In this document: in pieces, positions 44,203 through 56,739 of the stretch
Position numbering within the stretch: the stretch's first letter is position 1
Layout of the letters: the number at the start of each line of letters is the position of its first letter
NCBI GenBank assembly: GCA_023078555.1
Contig: CM041200.1
Location: 3,775,921 to 3,839,920 of the forward strand
Reading direction: 5' to 3'
Length of the DNA: 64,000 nucleotides
Origin: Ulva prolifera
Lineage: Eukaryota; Chlorophyta; Ulvophyceae; Ulvales; Ulvaceae
Notes under the pieces: model-generated
The model's input: only the letters and a program-made list of their open reading frames with translations
Databases searched by the model: none
Told to the model about the DNA's origin: nothing
Made by a program: the position numbers and the translations under genes

Positions 44203-46445
44203 CCAGGATGGTTCCGTACACTATGAAATGCAACGCTAGATGGGCCGATGAACAGAGAAGTATCCCATGGTAGGCTTGAAGAAAGCACCACATCCCAGCG
44301 GACATGTGATGTCAGCCCCTTGCGATGTGTAGAGCTGCACATGACCTGATGATGCAGCATGAGTAGCGCTCCACTGCCATTTGACGTATTGCATCTGGAT
44401 CGGTAAGGATTTTCAAGTACGAGGGAAGGTCCGCCGCAGCAGGTTTGTCGGTGGAATCAATGTGAGATGCTCGATGTGTCCTCCAGCGATCATACCCACG
44501 TGCGCGGGCTCTGTGAATAGGCCATGTGTACTCGAGCCGCCACTGTCCATCTCGGGAGGATTTTCGCACGGGAGAACGCAGGTCTTGGCAAGTGAAGATC
44601 CGACCGTAGCTGTGCTCTGTGCTCTGCAGCAATGCCTTGCGTGGGAGCTGACAAGGTTCCAATTTGTAGGTATGATGAAACATGCCAACAGCTGGCCATG
44701 TATTGCAGATGCCGTCTGTGGCCCGGGTCCCATGAGTGATTTGTAACAAACCCGCTTCTGAAAGTCTCTCTGATACTTTGGTCCTGTGGCGGCATGGATA
44801 TACCACGCCATACTGTATCAATGACGGTGAGACAATTTCATAGCCTGGGCATTGCACCTATCTAATCAAGGTATGTTTGGTGCACCGCAGCTCTGTGCCG
44901 AACAGACCATTGCATGTCTGCTATCACACTGAGCTGATATATCAACAGGACGGAAGGTATACATGCTGACAAGACGTAGCTCACTCCACTGAACACATGC
45001 GTCCGGTGATGCTGTTGTGCAGCTGGAACGTCCGAGATTCTTGATCATTCATCGATTGACCTCGACTGGCAAGCCCTCTGTGAAAGGAGCAATGTTCTGG
45101 TGTGGAGGAAAACTGATGATCTGCTTGTGGCCAAGCCAGTGTTGCGTGGGGTGATTCAGACAGACTACACGGTACATGCTCTGCGGCACCCAGACGCATG
45201 GGGCGACCACGATGCAGAGCGAAAGCTGCTATTCGACTCTGCATCAAATATTTGCACAGACAGACCGGCATAATCTCTGCACACTTTGCACACCCACTGT
45301 TGACTTGGCCCATGGGCATCGTGCCCCCAACATCGGTCATGATCTGTAGTGAAGCGTACTCTCATATGCAAGGCACGAATCTGATGCTCAATGCTCAGCC
45401 TATGCAGGAAGTGGCAGCCATGCTTTCGGCCTAGTGACGAGGCTGCACACGACTTCGAATTTGTCCTGCTAATTTCCGCAGGACAAATTCGGGGAGGCAT
45501 GCAGCCCCTCAGGAACCGCTCAGCAGCAGAGCATGGCCAAGCCATACCACAGCCATCAACCTGCACAGAACAACCTCATGGCAACGCAGCTACACAAGAC
45601 CGCCTGCAATCGAACGACACTGTACCCCACATTCTGCGAGCACAAACACCGATGCGCTTGTATACGCACACAACCACCCACAAACACACCCACATACCCC
45701 CACTGCAGACCCCTCTCATGCGGCACGTCATAAGGCCATCAGGCCTCCACCGGCTCTGCGCATGGCACCCCAACTCTCTACCCACGCCACACGCACCCGG
45801 GCCACGATTGTGCTTCACTGTTCCGCCGCCCTCACCCCATGTGTACCTGCTTGAAACATTTCTCGGGATGGTACTTGTGAACCGTTCACACGTGACGTGG
45901 GCCTGCACACAAGCAGGACCGCCGTCTTATATAATATATTGCTAGGCAATGTGGTGACCGCGGTTGCGATTTCGTGATCCTGCTACGAGCGTGTGCGCTT
46001 AGCCAGCCTGAAAGTCAAATCAGGGCCTTGGCGCTGTACATCTCCTCTGTTGACTCGTTGGCGAGTTCACAGCCTGGCGCCCAGACTCCGGCCCCCCGTA
46101 CGTGGACCCCGGAACAGGATCGGGTCGCCCACTGGTCAACTGGGCATGGTCAACGTGGCGCGCGTGCGCCATGCGTCATGATTTCTCCAGTGGCCCACGG
46201 CATGGCAACAGGTGCACCGGTGTGCGAACATCGCTGCTCACATCATTCCGCGATCACACACTTACAAGATGGTTTGGACAACACAGCAATGGTTGATTCT
46301 GCACTCGCTATCGTCATTGCTCCTTCATGACTTGAATGTCTCGCGTGCTCATTCCAGCCCGAGGGGCAGCCAGCGTGTGTATTGGTCGTGTTTGCGGCAT
46401 ATGGCTTGACGGGCTGAGTGCTCCGCAATCACTGAAGGACACGCA
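44203..46445. other. Region with one weak minus ORF and no firm gene
   Basis: A 181-codon minus frame (44857-44312, GTG-opened, no early ATG) reads as plausible protein, with SYLKILTDPDAIRQMAVE near its end, but has no recognised domain and is opposed by a 121-codon plus frame. Another minus frame, 45566-45165, is Cys-rich but unsupported. A 15-bp palindrome-like pair (GACAAATTCG and its near mirror) lies at about 45457-45490. Confidence 0.35.
45455..45491. repeat. Inverted repeat
   Basis: CGAATTTGTCCTG at 45457-45469 is mirrored by CAGGACAAATTCG at 45479-45491, around a short loop (CTAATTTCCG). It could form a 13-bp hairpin. It lies outside any called gene. Confidence 0.7.
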
Positions 46446-47926
46446 ATGTGCATGAAGGGACATGTGTTGTACCTCGTGTTGCTGCTGGCGCTGACTGCGT
46501 GTCGACATGTGTCGAGCGTTAGTACTGATCCTGACGCTCTGATCGGGTGGGGAGGGGACTCTTTCAGCCACAGCGATGTGTTTGGATCGTCTGTCGATTC
46601 GCAGAGGTGGGTCGAGACCTTGTCTTGGCATCCGCGCGCATTCTTGTTCCATAATTTTCTATCTTCCTCAGAAACCAATCAGCTCATCGTCGAGGCAGCG
46701 CCCAGCCTGAAGAGATCAACAGTTGTTGGGACCGATGATAATGACGGTGAAGTCGATGAAATCAGAACAAGCTATGGCACATTCTTGGACAGGCTTTCCA
46801 GTCCGGTTGTCGAGCTGCTAGAAAAGAAGCTCGCCAACTGGACGCAGATGCCCATCGTTCACCAGGAAGACGTGCAGGTGAGTGCTTGGTGACACCGTAG
46901 CTGATACTTTTCAACCTACAGTTGACAACCTGGGTATGATGCAGATTCTCCGATACGAGTATGGCCAGAAGTATGGAGCCCACTATGACTCACTTGGTAG
47001 AGTTTGCACCGTTCTGGTGTACCTGACTGATGTCGAGGAAGGCGGTGAAACTGCCTTTCCAAAGACCACTGATGCCAACTGGGCGGATCCTCAACAAGCG
47101 AGTGCGGGAGAGGAGCTGTCACCGTGTGCCCAAGGTCATGTCGCAGCAAGACCAAAGAAAGGCGATGCACTCCTCTTCTACAGCATGAAGCCAGACGGAA
47201 AATCCACGGACTCGCTGGCCATGCACACTGGATGTCCTCTTCTACAAGGTGTCAAGTGGACCGCCACAATCTGGATGCATCCCACGGTGAGACCACCTAT
47301 TCCTCATACCTCAGTGTCGTGTTGTACATATCCAAGCTAGCACGACCTATACACTGGAATCAAAGGCACAGTGTGGCTATAGAAATGCATCGCTGCTGCT
47401 TGCAGCATGCTGCATTGACGATGCACATGTGCACCACCAGATCATGTACACGTGCACCGCCCGACATGTGCCCAGCGTTGTCGCTGCCCCCACTGGACTC
47501 GTGGCCGTCGTAATCAAATGTGTGTCATCTGTAGCTCAGACGTAGCAGGTGTTCCACAATTAACCTGATTCAACGATGCCGTAGCCATTCCGACCGGATG
47601 ACTTCCACCGTGTTTACAAAGAAAAGAAGGAAACGGGCGTCCATGCGAAGCTGCTGCCAAGAGAGGATGACCCGGGTGTGTGCATGGATGTCGAAGACAA
47701 GTGTAGAGAGTGGGCAGAGGCGGGAGAGTGTGAAAACAATGCAGGCTACATGACCGGCAAAGGCACAGATTCAGTTGGCGCGTGTCGGAAATCTTGCGGA
47801 GGCTGTAAAGTTTGTTCTGATGCGGACGTAGAGTGCTACAAACAAAATCGGGAGAAGGCCGGGTACTTACATCTGGCAGATGAAGTCCGGCAGATCACTG
47901 GTAGGGATCTGCCTGCGCAATTCTGA
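46446..47926 (+). CDS. Secretory-pathway prolyl 4-hydroxylase with C-terminal ShKT domain
   Basis: Exons 46446-46877, 46945-47286 and 47585-47926 join in phase 0 to give 371 residues. A hydrophobic N-terminal signal ([14 protein letters not shown]) directs it to the ER. The catalytic 2-oxoglutarate/Fe(II) dioxygenase domain is marked by [15 protein letters not shown], with iron ligands His157 and Asp159. The third ligand is His238 and Lys248, in GVKWTATIW, should bind 2-oxoglutarate. EEGGETAFP is also typical of P4H. The third exon adds a six-cysteine ShKT module (Cys 291, 298, 307, 325, 329, 332), as in many plant and algal P4Hs. These enzymes hydroxylate proline in extensin-like and other cell wall hydroxyproline-rich glycoproteins; the ShKT module is thought to aid substrate or partner binding. 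Introns are 67 and 298 nt. Confidence 0.93.
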
Positions 47927-49330
47927 CGCAGCTGGAACACAGCTTGCCAGTTTGGCGGTTTTTGCACGCACGTGCAGTCACAAGAATGTTTTCAAGTCCC
48001 TTCGTGTAAGGCACGTTTTCAGTGATGTTGGCACGGCATGGCTGAGTGAACGTGGTCAATGTCAACCGCTACCGAACGTTGACCACCACGACGAGCTCAT
48101 GGCTGTACCCTGTTATGCACAGACGACTTGGGATTTGTCCATCATCACCTTGTCCATGTCTGCTTGTGTCCTGAGGATTTAAGGTGATACGGTACCACTG
48201 ATGTCGCGTCAGTAGAAATGTGCTTGTAGAAGGAGCTGCCTGCAAATTGATGTAGCATATCTGTACGTCAGTCTTCCAGCACAGAGGCCAAATTTGCTTA
48301 AGCTACTACGGCATCATTAAGCGACTTCAATCGTACGAACCCAATTGTCACAACCCAATTGAATTCAGCATCAGATCATGCCCACGGTCGTGACAATGGT
48401 ATGTTGCACAGCTGGAACTGCGCGTGGGAATGGTCCCCACCCCGAGGGGCTGACACGCGTCGGCGAGGGGCCGGCCGATCTGATTGTGCCGCTGCCAGCA
48501 CCCACGTGTGCAGCCTCGGAAACGCGTAGCCAGACGCCCCGTGGGCTGCAAACAGACTGCTGTGGTCCTGTCTGGCAGGGGCTGTTGATGTCCTGCACGG
48601 CGAGCTCAAGGTCGTGCATGCCGGCCATGGGTCCGCGTGTGGCATGCATGTGAACGAAAGCAGCCATCCAGTCTTGGGTAGGCAATCGTCCGCCAGCTTG
48701 CCAGCAACCGAGGCAATGCAGCCAGTACAAGAAGAGAACCTTACAACTGTTCCTTACCAGATGACGGCGCAGTGATACCCAAGGAGCTGATAATCTGACA
48801 CCTCGCTGCACAGCGATCAACGCTGATCAGGCGGACAAGGTGGCCTTTCAAACGTGCGATTTTATCCATGACTACCTCATGTGAACAGCAGCTCGTACAT
48901 GTCTTGACACCCTTCGCAGTGATGTTCACTGAATCTCGCCCATCACAGCGGCTTTGAACGCCAATACCGCAGAATCGTCCTCGCCCGAGTCCTGCATCGT
49001 TCAGGGCGGTCCCTCGGCCACGCTCGGTGTATATATGTTGATGATGCTTGACTAGATAAGCTTTGGCATGGCAGACGTGGCTGAAGAACTCGTGTGGACG
49101 CTCCAGTCTTGTAGTATGCGCCATGCTGACTCACTGCGTGTACCACTCGGCCACGTGCATTTTCGCACCAGCTAGCTCGGGGCGATATGCACTGCGCCCA
49201 CGCTTGCGACACTGCAGTGCCAGCTAGGGCAGTACGCTGATGGGCATGTGTTGCTTCCGCTCGTTTCTGTCTCTATCTGAACGCGACTCCACAGTCAGCA
49301 GCCTGATATCAAATATTTCAACCTGGAATC
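47927..49330. other. Intergenic stretch, nothing recognised
   Basis: A 149-codon minus ORF (48820-48371) overlaps an equally open plus frame and has no motif. It is not called. Confidence 0.4.
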
Positions 49331-51555
49331 ATGCATGCTGACGAATTGCGCAGCGTACCCAAGCAAACCCCAGCATTGTCAAGCTCTGCTAGGAACACCA
49401 CCATTGAACTAGGCCGAGGGTTGGCGACTAATGAGGAGTCTTGCTTGCCCACTTACGGGGCCATGCACTGCCTTAGCCTGGCGATGCAGACCCGCCATCC
49501 GCAACGGCAGGTGTGCCCAGCCGTCAAGGACATTCACAACATGCCAATCGCACCAAAATAATTCTTCACCGGACCCTGAGGAAGCGCAAGAGGAAATCGT
49601 CTTGAGCAATTGGAGCTTGCCTGAGTTCTGGGAAGGCCTCACGTGGTGCGATGCATCGACAGATTTCATTCCTTCAAGCTTCCTTCCATCAGCATGGATC
49701 CTCACTCATCTCATGTGACAGCATCTCGAGAGTATTCCATTGCGTAGTACCACCGCCGCCCAAGCCAGTGCCGGCCTCCTGAGCTGCTGCAGGTGCATGC
49801 TTTGGCAGCAAGGCACCCCAGCTCAATCCCCCCTCCATGTCCGGCTAGGTAGATGCGAGGGTTTGTGCAGGCACGCAGCTGTACCCGCAACATGTGCGGT
49901 CGCAATCAGCTGGGTGCTGACAAATAGCTTCATCGTCAGCAAGCTGCCGGAGGCCTCGGACGCCAGATGCATCCTGGCATGGCTCATCCCCATCGTCCTC
50001 CTAGACGCTGTGCTGTGGACCACGCAGCTCCGCCAGGAGCATCAGGACGAGGCTGGACACACCGACCACAGAGACGGCCAGCATCAGGCCCCAGCGCTGG
50101 CAGCGGCTGTATCAGGGCTGGACCTTTACCGAAGCCAGCGCAGCGCAGCCTGTGCACCGCAGCGAGCGCTGCCAGCCGTGCAGAGGAACGTGCTGCTGCT
50201 TCTGCAGACGTGTGCGCAGCAGCTCGCCATCCAGGGCGTGTTGTCCACGGGTGGGCACCTCCTCCTAAGTGTCTGTGACTGTGTCCTTTCTTCCCGTCCT
50301 ACGTGTATGGGCCACGTGCATATCCACAGCCGCCCCTGGCAGAGGTATTCCACGTACCTGCTACCCCGATGGATGCACCTGTAGCTGCCGTTGATCTGCA
50401 ACGAACCCATCATGAAGCAGGGTCATCATGTGGAACACCGCATCGCTGGTAACCATGCGATGTGGCTGAGGGGATGAGGTCTGTGTGCGTGTAGCCGCTG
50501 TGCTACTCCTTCAGGAGGTGGACCAAGAGTTCCCAGGGGTGCTTCCCGAGCTCGCAGGGCTGCCTGAGCTGGCGCATGTGGATCCGATGCTGGTGGCGGT
50601 GACAGCATGCGCCGGGGCGATGGTGGCCATGGTGTCCTTCCGCGCCCGCTGCTCAGCACACGCGTTCCACCCAGACCACTTGGAGCGGTCCACATTCGCC
50701 TTCATGGCTTCCCTGCTTACGCGGCCGGCTACAGGTGACGGTGATGCAGCACTCCGGCGGAGGGCACCGTGGGATCAGGGGCGCAGTGGGGATGAGGCAG
50801 CGTCGGGCGTGGCGCAGCCCACCCCACAGCCACTGCAGGTCTCAGCGGCGCTATCCGCTGCAAGGTGTGCTGCAGTCTGCACATGCGTCCCTTACAGGTA
50901 CACATGCCGCACTCACATGGAGGCCACGGTGGCGGGGGCCCAGTTGCATTGTTTCCTGTGGTACTGGAAGTGGACAAGTATCATCTCCGTGCATGGGTCT
51001 GCTGCATGATGCTGCCTGGTGCGTCAGGCAGGCCTTGTGCCAGCAAGTTGTCTGTGCTGTGCACAGCTCTTGCCAGCTGAGAGCCGGCCAAGTAGTGCCT
51101 TCTACGCTGGCTCTGTCATAGGTGCCCATCGACACTCTCTGTACACCACCTGGAATGAAGGCGGTGTCACCGGAGGCAAGGTGCTGCTCCCTGTGAGCAG
51201 ACACAGCCTTTTCTTCCGGCTGTGTGTGATTGTGTATGCATGTCTTGCAAGAACGATGGCAGCAAGGCAGAGGTCAGCACATAGCTCCTCCGCTCAACCT
51301 ACACGTCCAGCACTTCCACCACCCCCAGGCGAGCTTGCCCGCAGCTGGCACAAGGCCAGGCGTCTCACCGCCGTGCATATGTGCTGCAGGGACGCGGTGC
51401 TGCTGTCCAGCAGCACGCTGGTATTCCTGCAGACGGACAGCATCCTTGCAAGCGTGTGGCTGGCTTACATGGCCGCAAACGTCGAGCGGCGGCTCGCCAG
51501 CATGTCGCAGGCACGGGCCGCGCCCGCCGGTGCAGTCACGAGGACTGATGCATGA
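49331..51555 (+). CDS. Possible multi-exon membrane-associated protein, unrecognised
   Basis: An ATG at 49331 opens a 76-codon frame. Another frame reads an acidic stretch, DPEEAQEEIVLSNWSLPEFW (49566-49625), to a stop at 49716. Beyond it, plausible exon pieces contain hydrophobic stretches: ISWVLTNSFIVSKL and ILAWLIPIVLLDAVLWT near 49.9-50.0 kb; ELAGLPELAHVDPMLVAVTA near 50.55 kb. A final frame, LSSSTLVFLQTDSILASVWL, runs to the stop at 51555. The pieces suggest a polytopic or membrane-associated protein, but I could not prove a continuous splice chain, and the region may hold two genes. No family is recognised. Confidence 0.3.
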
Positions 51556-52648
51556 AGGGGTGCTGAGGAGCAGATGGCTTGTAGTCGTTGTAGCGCCGCG
51601 TTGGTGCCCTAGGATTCCCCATGCGGCGTGTACATGTTCCTGGCCCGAATGGGGCGCTGGATGTGGTGCGATGCAGTTCCTCAGGGCTGAGGTAGCTGAG
51701 GCATGTGCGAGTCCACCTGGAGATTGCAGCAGAGAGTATGCTGTGTAAATATTGCCCTCATCCATACAAGCACTGTGGAGGTGGTTGCATGGGCACTTGC
51801 CCCGCTGGGGCCGTTCTAGCAACGCTGCTCCTGCCACGTCCTTTGGCTGTCGGACCAGCAGCACACCCAAACACGTGAGGGCGTCACCAGATGTCTGTGC
51901 ATCTGCATTTGCAGCCGGAGCATTGCAACTGGACAGACTTGCGGTACAGGGAGGCATGGCTGCGATCTTCTTGGCTTGCCCCAAGCGCGCGGCTTGAGGG
52001 CAGCCGCTGTGGCTTCGTGAGCTCCATCGATCAGTATCTCCCCGGACACAAGTATACTGAGGATGATACAACGTGTGATATATTGAGGACGGTACGCAAG
52101 GTATCCCCTCCGTTCCAGGAGGTCGTGGGTTCGATTCTGCGGGCGCTTTGGGGATTCGAAGTAGCCTTGCGTGACCACTTCATTTCGCACAGGAGGAGGT
52201 GCTGTGAGTTGCGTACGATTGTGTGAGGGGGGGGGTCCCAGAAGGTTTACCCCTTCGGCACGCGGTCCCATTCATACGAAGTTGTCAATGTCCTCTTCAC
52301 GAGACGACTAAGCAAGTCCAGATTTACTGACATTTTACAAAGTGCCTTCAGCTATGCCTGGCATGGAGTTCTCAGGCTTTGGCCATGCACTCTGCTGCTG
52401 CTGAGGGGCCGTGCTCACACAGGGAATTGGGTCGCCCCGGACTCCAAACGCCGCACCCTGTACTTACCACAATTCCTGCCCCCGCAATCCCTTGCAACGG
52501 TCCCTGCAGCAATTCTTGCGGTCATGTCTGTCCTTGCCGCACCTCCCGGGTACCCATCTGGTAGGCACATTCGCCCACGAGGTGTTCACTGAATCCGCTC
52601 AACCCCGGTGGGCTGTATGACAGCAACGCTGTTTCTGGCATCATCGCC
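51556..52648. other. Intergenic stretch with a tRNA-like fragment
   Basis: GGTTCGATTC at 52128-52137 matches the internal B box of tRNA genes, but flanking arms do not fold into a full tRNA. A run of ten G lies at about 52228-52237. Nothing else is recognised. Confidence 0.4.
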
Positions 52649-53375
52649 ATGCATTCTGGGACAGTGAGGCCTGGGCCTGACTATGATCGAGAGAGACGGA
52701 TGGTGCGGCAACATCTTGTGCTGGTGTGCCGGCTTGAGACCTCGCCTTGTGACCCTGGGTGCATGGCCATGCTGTGCGCAAATCCAGGGAGGCTCAAGGC
52801 TTTGGAATATGCGTTACGTGGTGCGTTCAGTACGTGTGCGTTCTTGAGTACAGGTGGTCTACCGCTGCCCTATGGGCTGCCCTATGGGCTGCTCGCCCGC
52901 GGGTGTCCATGGGGAGGCGCGGCGTACTCAGTGCGCCCTTTCCGAGGTGGTGGTTCCGTTGGCGGTGGTTGCATGGTTCGGGTTTCTGCAGAGGCTGTCT
53001 GCTAGCTCACGATGCCATGCGTGCGCTTGCAACAGCAGCTCAGCAGTGCATATGATGTCCATGGCCATCGGCAGCCGGGCGTGGGGCGCAGGAAAATCCA
53101 TTCTCGTGGCGGTGGTTTCTTTTACATATGCGTACCTCGGGGTGCTGAGACCGCTTAAGACGAGTATAATGCCCGATCTGATCGATTTCCTTGTCATGAT
53201 TGTTTGGGTGATCTGTCCGCCCGCCGTGTGGTGGCACCCTTGTCGACACGGCGTGGATGATGATGATCGATTTGGGGGGCAGGGGTTTTCAAGTGACTCG
53301 CTGCGTCAGACTGCACCAAGTGAATTCAATGTCAGTAGCTACGAACCGTCAGTGCATGATCGTGCTCTGAAGTGA
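52649..53375 (+). CDS. Small putative membrane protein
   Basis: An ATG at 52649 starts an exon reading GRLKALEYALRGAFSTCAFL, ending STACAG|GTGGTC-like near 52853. Later frames give a hydrophobic segment (VVVPLAVVAWFGFLQRL, about 52950) and, after a GCGCAG acceptor at 53089, a final exon with LVAVVSFTYAYLGVLRPL and LIDFLVMIVWVICPPAVWW. It ends in an acidic tail at 53375. A soluble amphipathic N-terminus followed by hydrophobic helices is reminiscent of PEX11-type peroxisomal membrane proteins, but no diagnostic motif is seen, so that is only a suggestion. The middle exon boundaries are unproven. An in-frame duplication of CCCTATGGGCTG lies at about 52867-52890. Confidence 0.4.
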
Positions 53376-53539
53376 GTTTCAAGTCGGATGAAGTGAACTA
53401 CCGTCGAACCAGCACGACACTAACACGTCGCGGCGTCCACGGTGAGCCACCCCGCCAGCCCCAAACCATCTGAGGAGGTTTGACGCGCACTTTCTACGCA
53501 TCGCACGGCGTTCCATAGTTCGTTCCAGCGACTTTGGCA

Positions 53540-56361
53540 ATGAGTGTGGAAGTGATCGCTTCTCCGGCTGCCGAAATCAAAGAGTCTTTGAAGGAAGCAG
53601 CGGACTTAATTTCCGAAGCCCTGAGGGAAACTTCAGCTCTCGAGATATCTGCACAGATAGAAGCATTTGCAGTCTTGAGTGAGGTTTTGACGGAAGCCTC
53701 CTGCAGCTTCTACATTCTGTGTTCATCAGCCGATTGCCAAGAGTGTTTTCTGAGCCATGACGTGATTCCGGCAGTCATGACTCTTGTTGATTGCGCTATA
53801 AAGACGCTGTACGTGGTCCGTCCATGCGCAGTGGCCCTGGCTGTTGTTCGACTGTTCCACCGAGCGGCGTCTCGACTTCTTGGGCCCAACCGTTTTGCAA
53901 GCGCACGATCATAGAGTCTGCAGGGCGCAAGATATGGACAGCGTACAGCGCAGGCAACTGCTGGACCTTGTACTGTGGACACTTAGGATTTTGCAGCGCA
54001 TCCACTGCCCGCAGTGTTACAAACAGCTTGGGCCACACTTTAATAGTCTGGCTCGTTTCATATGCTGCACAGGCTGTCACATGCAGCCTGAATCAGCATC
54101 AGCTCTGCTTCGCTATCAACATGCTATGGATACATTTGGCTGCCAAAACAGTCTGGATATGTCTATGGAACTCCACAGGTTCTCAGATGACCTCAGAAGT
54201 CTTGACTGGGCTAAGCAGCTAGGCAGCCGAAACAATTTTTTGTGTGTACTGCTGCATTTGGTACTCTGCAGGTTCACGCGGACCGATTGGATATGCAAAA
54301 ATCTGCAACATCAATGGCTCGGCGAGCTGCAAGAGGCGGTTGTACAGGATGAGGAGGCACTTGGTATCCTCTGGGATCACGCGACTATGGTACTGCAGGT
54401 ATTGCTGCTGCTTTCTGTACACTTTCAAAGAGAACGAGGCGTGCGGTGCACTTTCATTGCATCAGCTGACTCTGCTGGTGGGGTGCTCACTGATACCAGG
54501 ACCAAGAACACTTTCGTCCAAATCTGCACTAAATATACTGCTGTGAAGGAGGATGGATTTACAGCGTGGATCTGTCATCAGGCATCTCAGGAAGGACCAG
54601 CGTTCCATCCGGGCAAAAGGCTGGTGCAATTAGGACGTTGTTTCCAAGCTGTTCTCTTCAGCATTGCAAAGCACTTGCCAGATCTCTGCCTAGCCATGGC
54701 GTATGCTGGCCTGCAAACTGTCGCTGCTCGGAAAGAAGTTAGCCCTGGAGCCGAAACACTTGCGGCGCTGTTCTTGTCCGAGACCTCCTTCTCTGGTGCT
54801 TTTCGGAGCCTCTGCCTGGCGGCAGGGATGAACTCAAAGGGTGAGTAACTGCACGGCCCTTGCAATTGATGCGCATCACACACTGATCTATTCTCTGGTT
54901 TACCCTGTACGCCGGTTCCATGTATGTGACGCCGCTTCAGCCTGGAAGCCCGGGGTTCAGGATGTGCCTGTCAACTACAGGATGCATGGCGGTGATTGAA
55001 CGCCTTAGCGAAGTCTGCCCGGGTGAGCTTCAAGTCTGCCTACTGGAAGAGCTCATTGCGTGGGCAGCACCTGATCAAGAAGCGCCACTGAGCTGCCGCA
55101 TAGCCTGCCTGAAAGGTAAGACCCTTTGCACAGTGAGCCACTTGCGAATGTCGCTCATCGAACAACGCCAAAAGTTATTGTCTACAGAAACCAGATGACC
55201 TGCATCCTGCACCGGCAAGCGCTTGTTCCGATTACTGTGTCCTGTGCCCAAACTCATAAGCAACCTTTACTCTGCTGACAAGGCTTTCAACAGCAGCCAT
55301 GCCTTTCATCTCCCTCTTCAACTCGCACCGATGGCAGATCCGATGCACCTTTGTATGCATATTGGAAAGTTAAGATTGCAGCAGCAGGTGGGTGATTGCA
55401 TTGTTTCGTTACTGCGATCGTCAGTGCATAGGCTACGAGAGCTTAATCTCCACCGCTGGGGAAGGGTCTCTTGCACTGGGGCGATGGGAGCGACACGCCG
55501 CAGCGCTAAAGTATATTTTCTGCCACGACCAATCGGTTCGTGCGCGCAGAGCGGCGTTCGTTGCGTGGATCTGTCTACTGAAGTCAGCCCAGGCTGCGGA
55601 CATACCTGGCACCCTCACCGAGGTGACTGTGGCTCAGTGCCTCCTTGAGCGCTGCATGGATAGGTGTGCTGCACCATGGATGCGGGCACATGGCGCTGCA
55701 CCGTGACACACAAAACTATCGCTGTGCTGACAGAAATACATCAATGCTATGGTGACATGCTTCCAGCTTTGAGAACGTATCCTGAAGTGGAATCCAGGTC
55801 GACCTGGTATATCAGCAGCGTAAGGCCACACTGAGCCTTGATTCACACTGTCCATGTGTGTGTGCAGGGACTCCGAGATTCAGGCTTTGGCCATGGAAAC
55901 TCTGTCAAACTTCCCGAGTCAGGTAGTGCTGCAGACTGTGCGGACTGAAGGTGCGATGCTGGCGGAGGATGTGCCCTGCTCTACACGTGCTGACCTGGAT
56001 GACGCATGTGCGAGGCGGCCTGCTCATCATGGTACAGAGCTGCATCAGAAAGGAAGGAGCGGCATCACTGGTAAGACTGTTTGCTGCGTGTACAGACTGC
56101 TACAACGTGATCTTCCACGCTGCATCACATCCACTCTCTGCAGTACACAGACAGGCAGCCTCCGTGGTGTTGGTCGTCCTAAGGCACAGTAGCAAAAAAG
56201 CGCAGGAGCGCTTCTTGGGAGCGGCATCAGATGCCTGCAGTCGAGTAAAGGAAGACAAGCAAGCCAGGGTTATATCAACTCTATGTGCCCATCTATTGCT
56301 AGACACCCTCCTCAGTCCATGTGACATGCAAATGTTGGATGCCGCCAACCCCGAGATGTAA
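53540..56361 (+). CDS. Large alpha-helical (HEAT/ARM-like) protein, unrecognised
   Basis: Well-supported exons are 53540-53808, 53924-54840 (917 nt, uninterrupted) and 54981-55115, all joining in phase. Later pieces lie at about 55390-55670, 55868-55954 and 56045-56361, where the frame stops. The protein, about 700 residues or more, is rich in Leu, Ala, Gln and Cys, with repeated amphipathic helix pairs and no Gly-rich catalytic motifs. The last exon reads RQAASVVLVVLRHSSKKAQE and ARVISTLCAHLLLDTLL. This suggests a HEAT/ARM-type solenoid scaffold. Candidate families of this shape (for example rotatin-like or tRNA-modification scaffolds) cannot be separated by eye. It starts with a clean ATG and acidic N-terminal helices. 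Exons between 55116 and 56044 need transcript support. Confidence 0.55.
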
Positions 56362-56739
56362 GGGCTAGTAAAATGCAACAGCGCTTGGCATGTCCAAGGA
56401 CTGGCTTCCCGGACACCACGCTATATCACCGCGGTCGCTTCTGCAGTTCCTGTGGACACTGCGGTTGCGCTCGAGTCCTCACATCTTCGCTCTCAACCGG
56501 CCGGGCCTAGTCAGTCCGGTGCTTGGGTTCACCATACACAGCATACGCAGTGCACAACGACACCTTCGAGCAAGCGCCGGCCTGTGCTCGCTGCGATTTG
56601 ATTCATCAGCGTAGCCTGTAGCTTTCGCAGCTCGACCTGTTGTCCGAATCGTGTTCCTCGCCATCTGGAGCGTGCGGACGCAACAGTCGTAAACAGTGAA
56701 ATCTTAATAACACATATACTGTATTTGATCTAATTCATC
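56362..56739. other. Intergenic region upstream of IST1
   Basis: About 380 bp between the stop at 56361 and the IST1 start. AT-rich near 56690-56735. No other feature seen. Confidence 0.5.

Noticed and set aside
52090-52150. Possible tRNA gene (B-box match GGTTCGATTC)
   Set aside because: No pairing acceptor stem, D arm or proper T stem could be drawn; treated as chance or relic.
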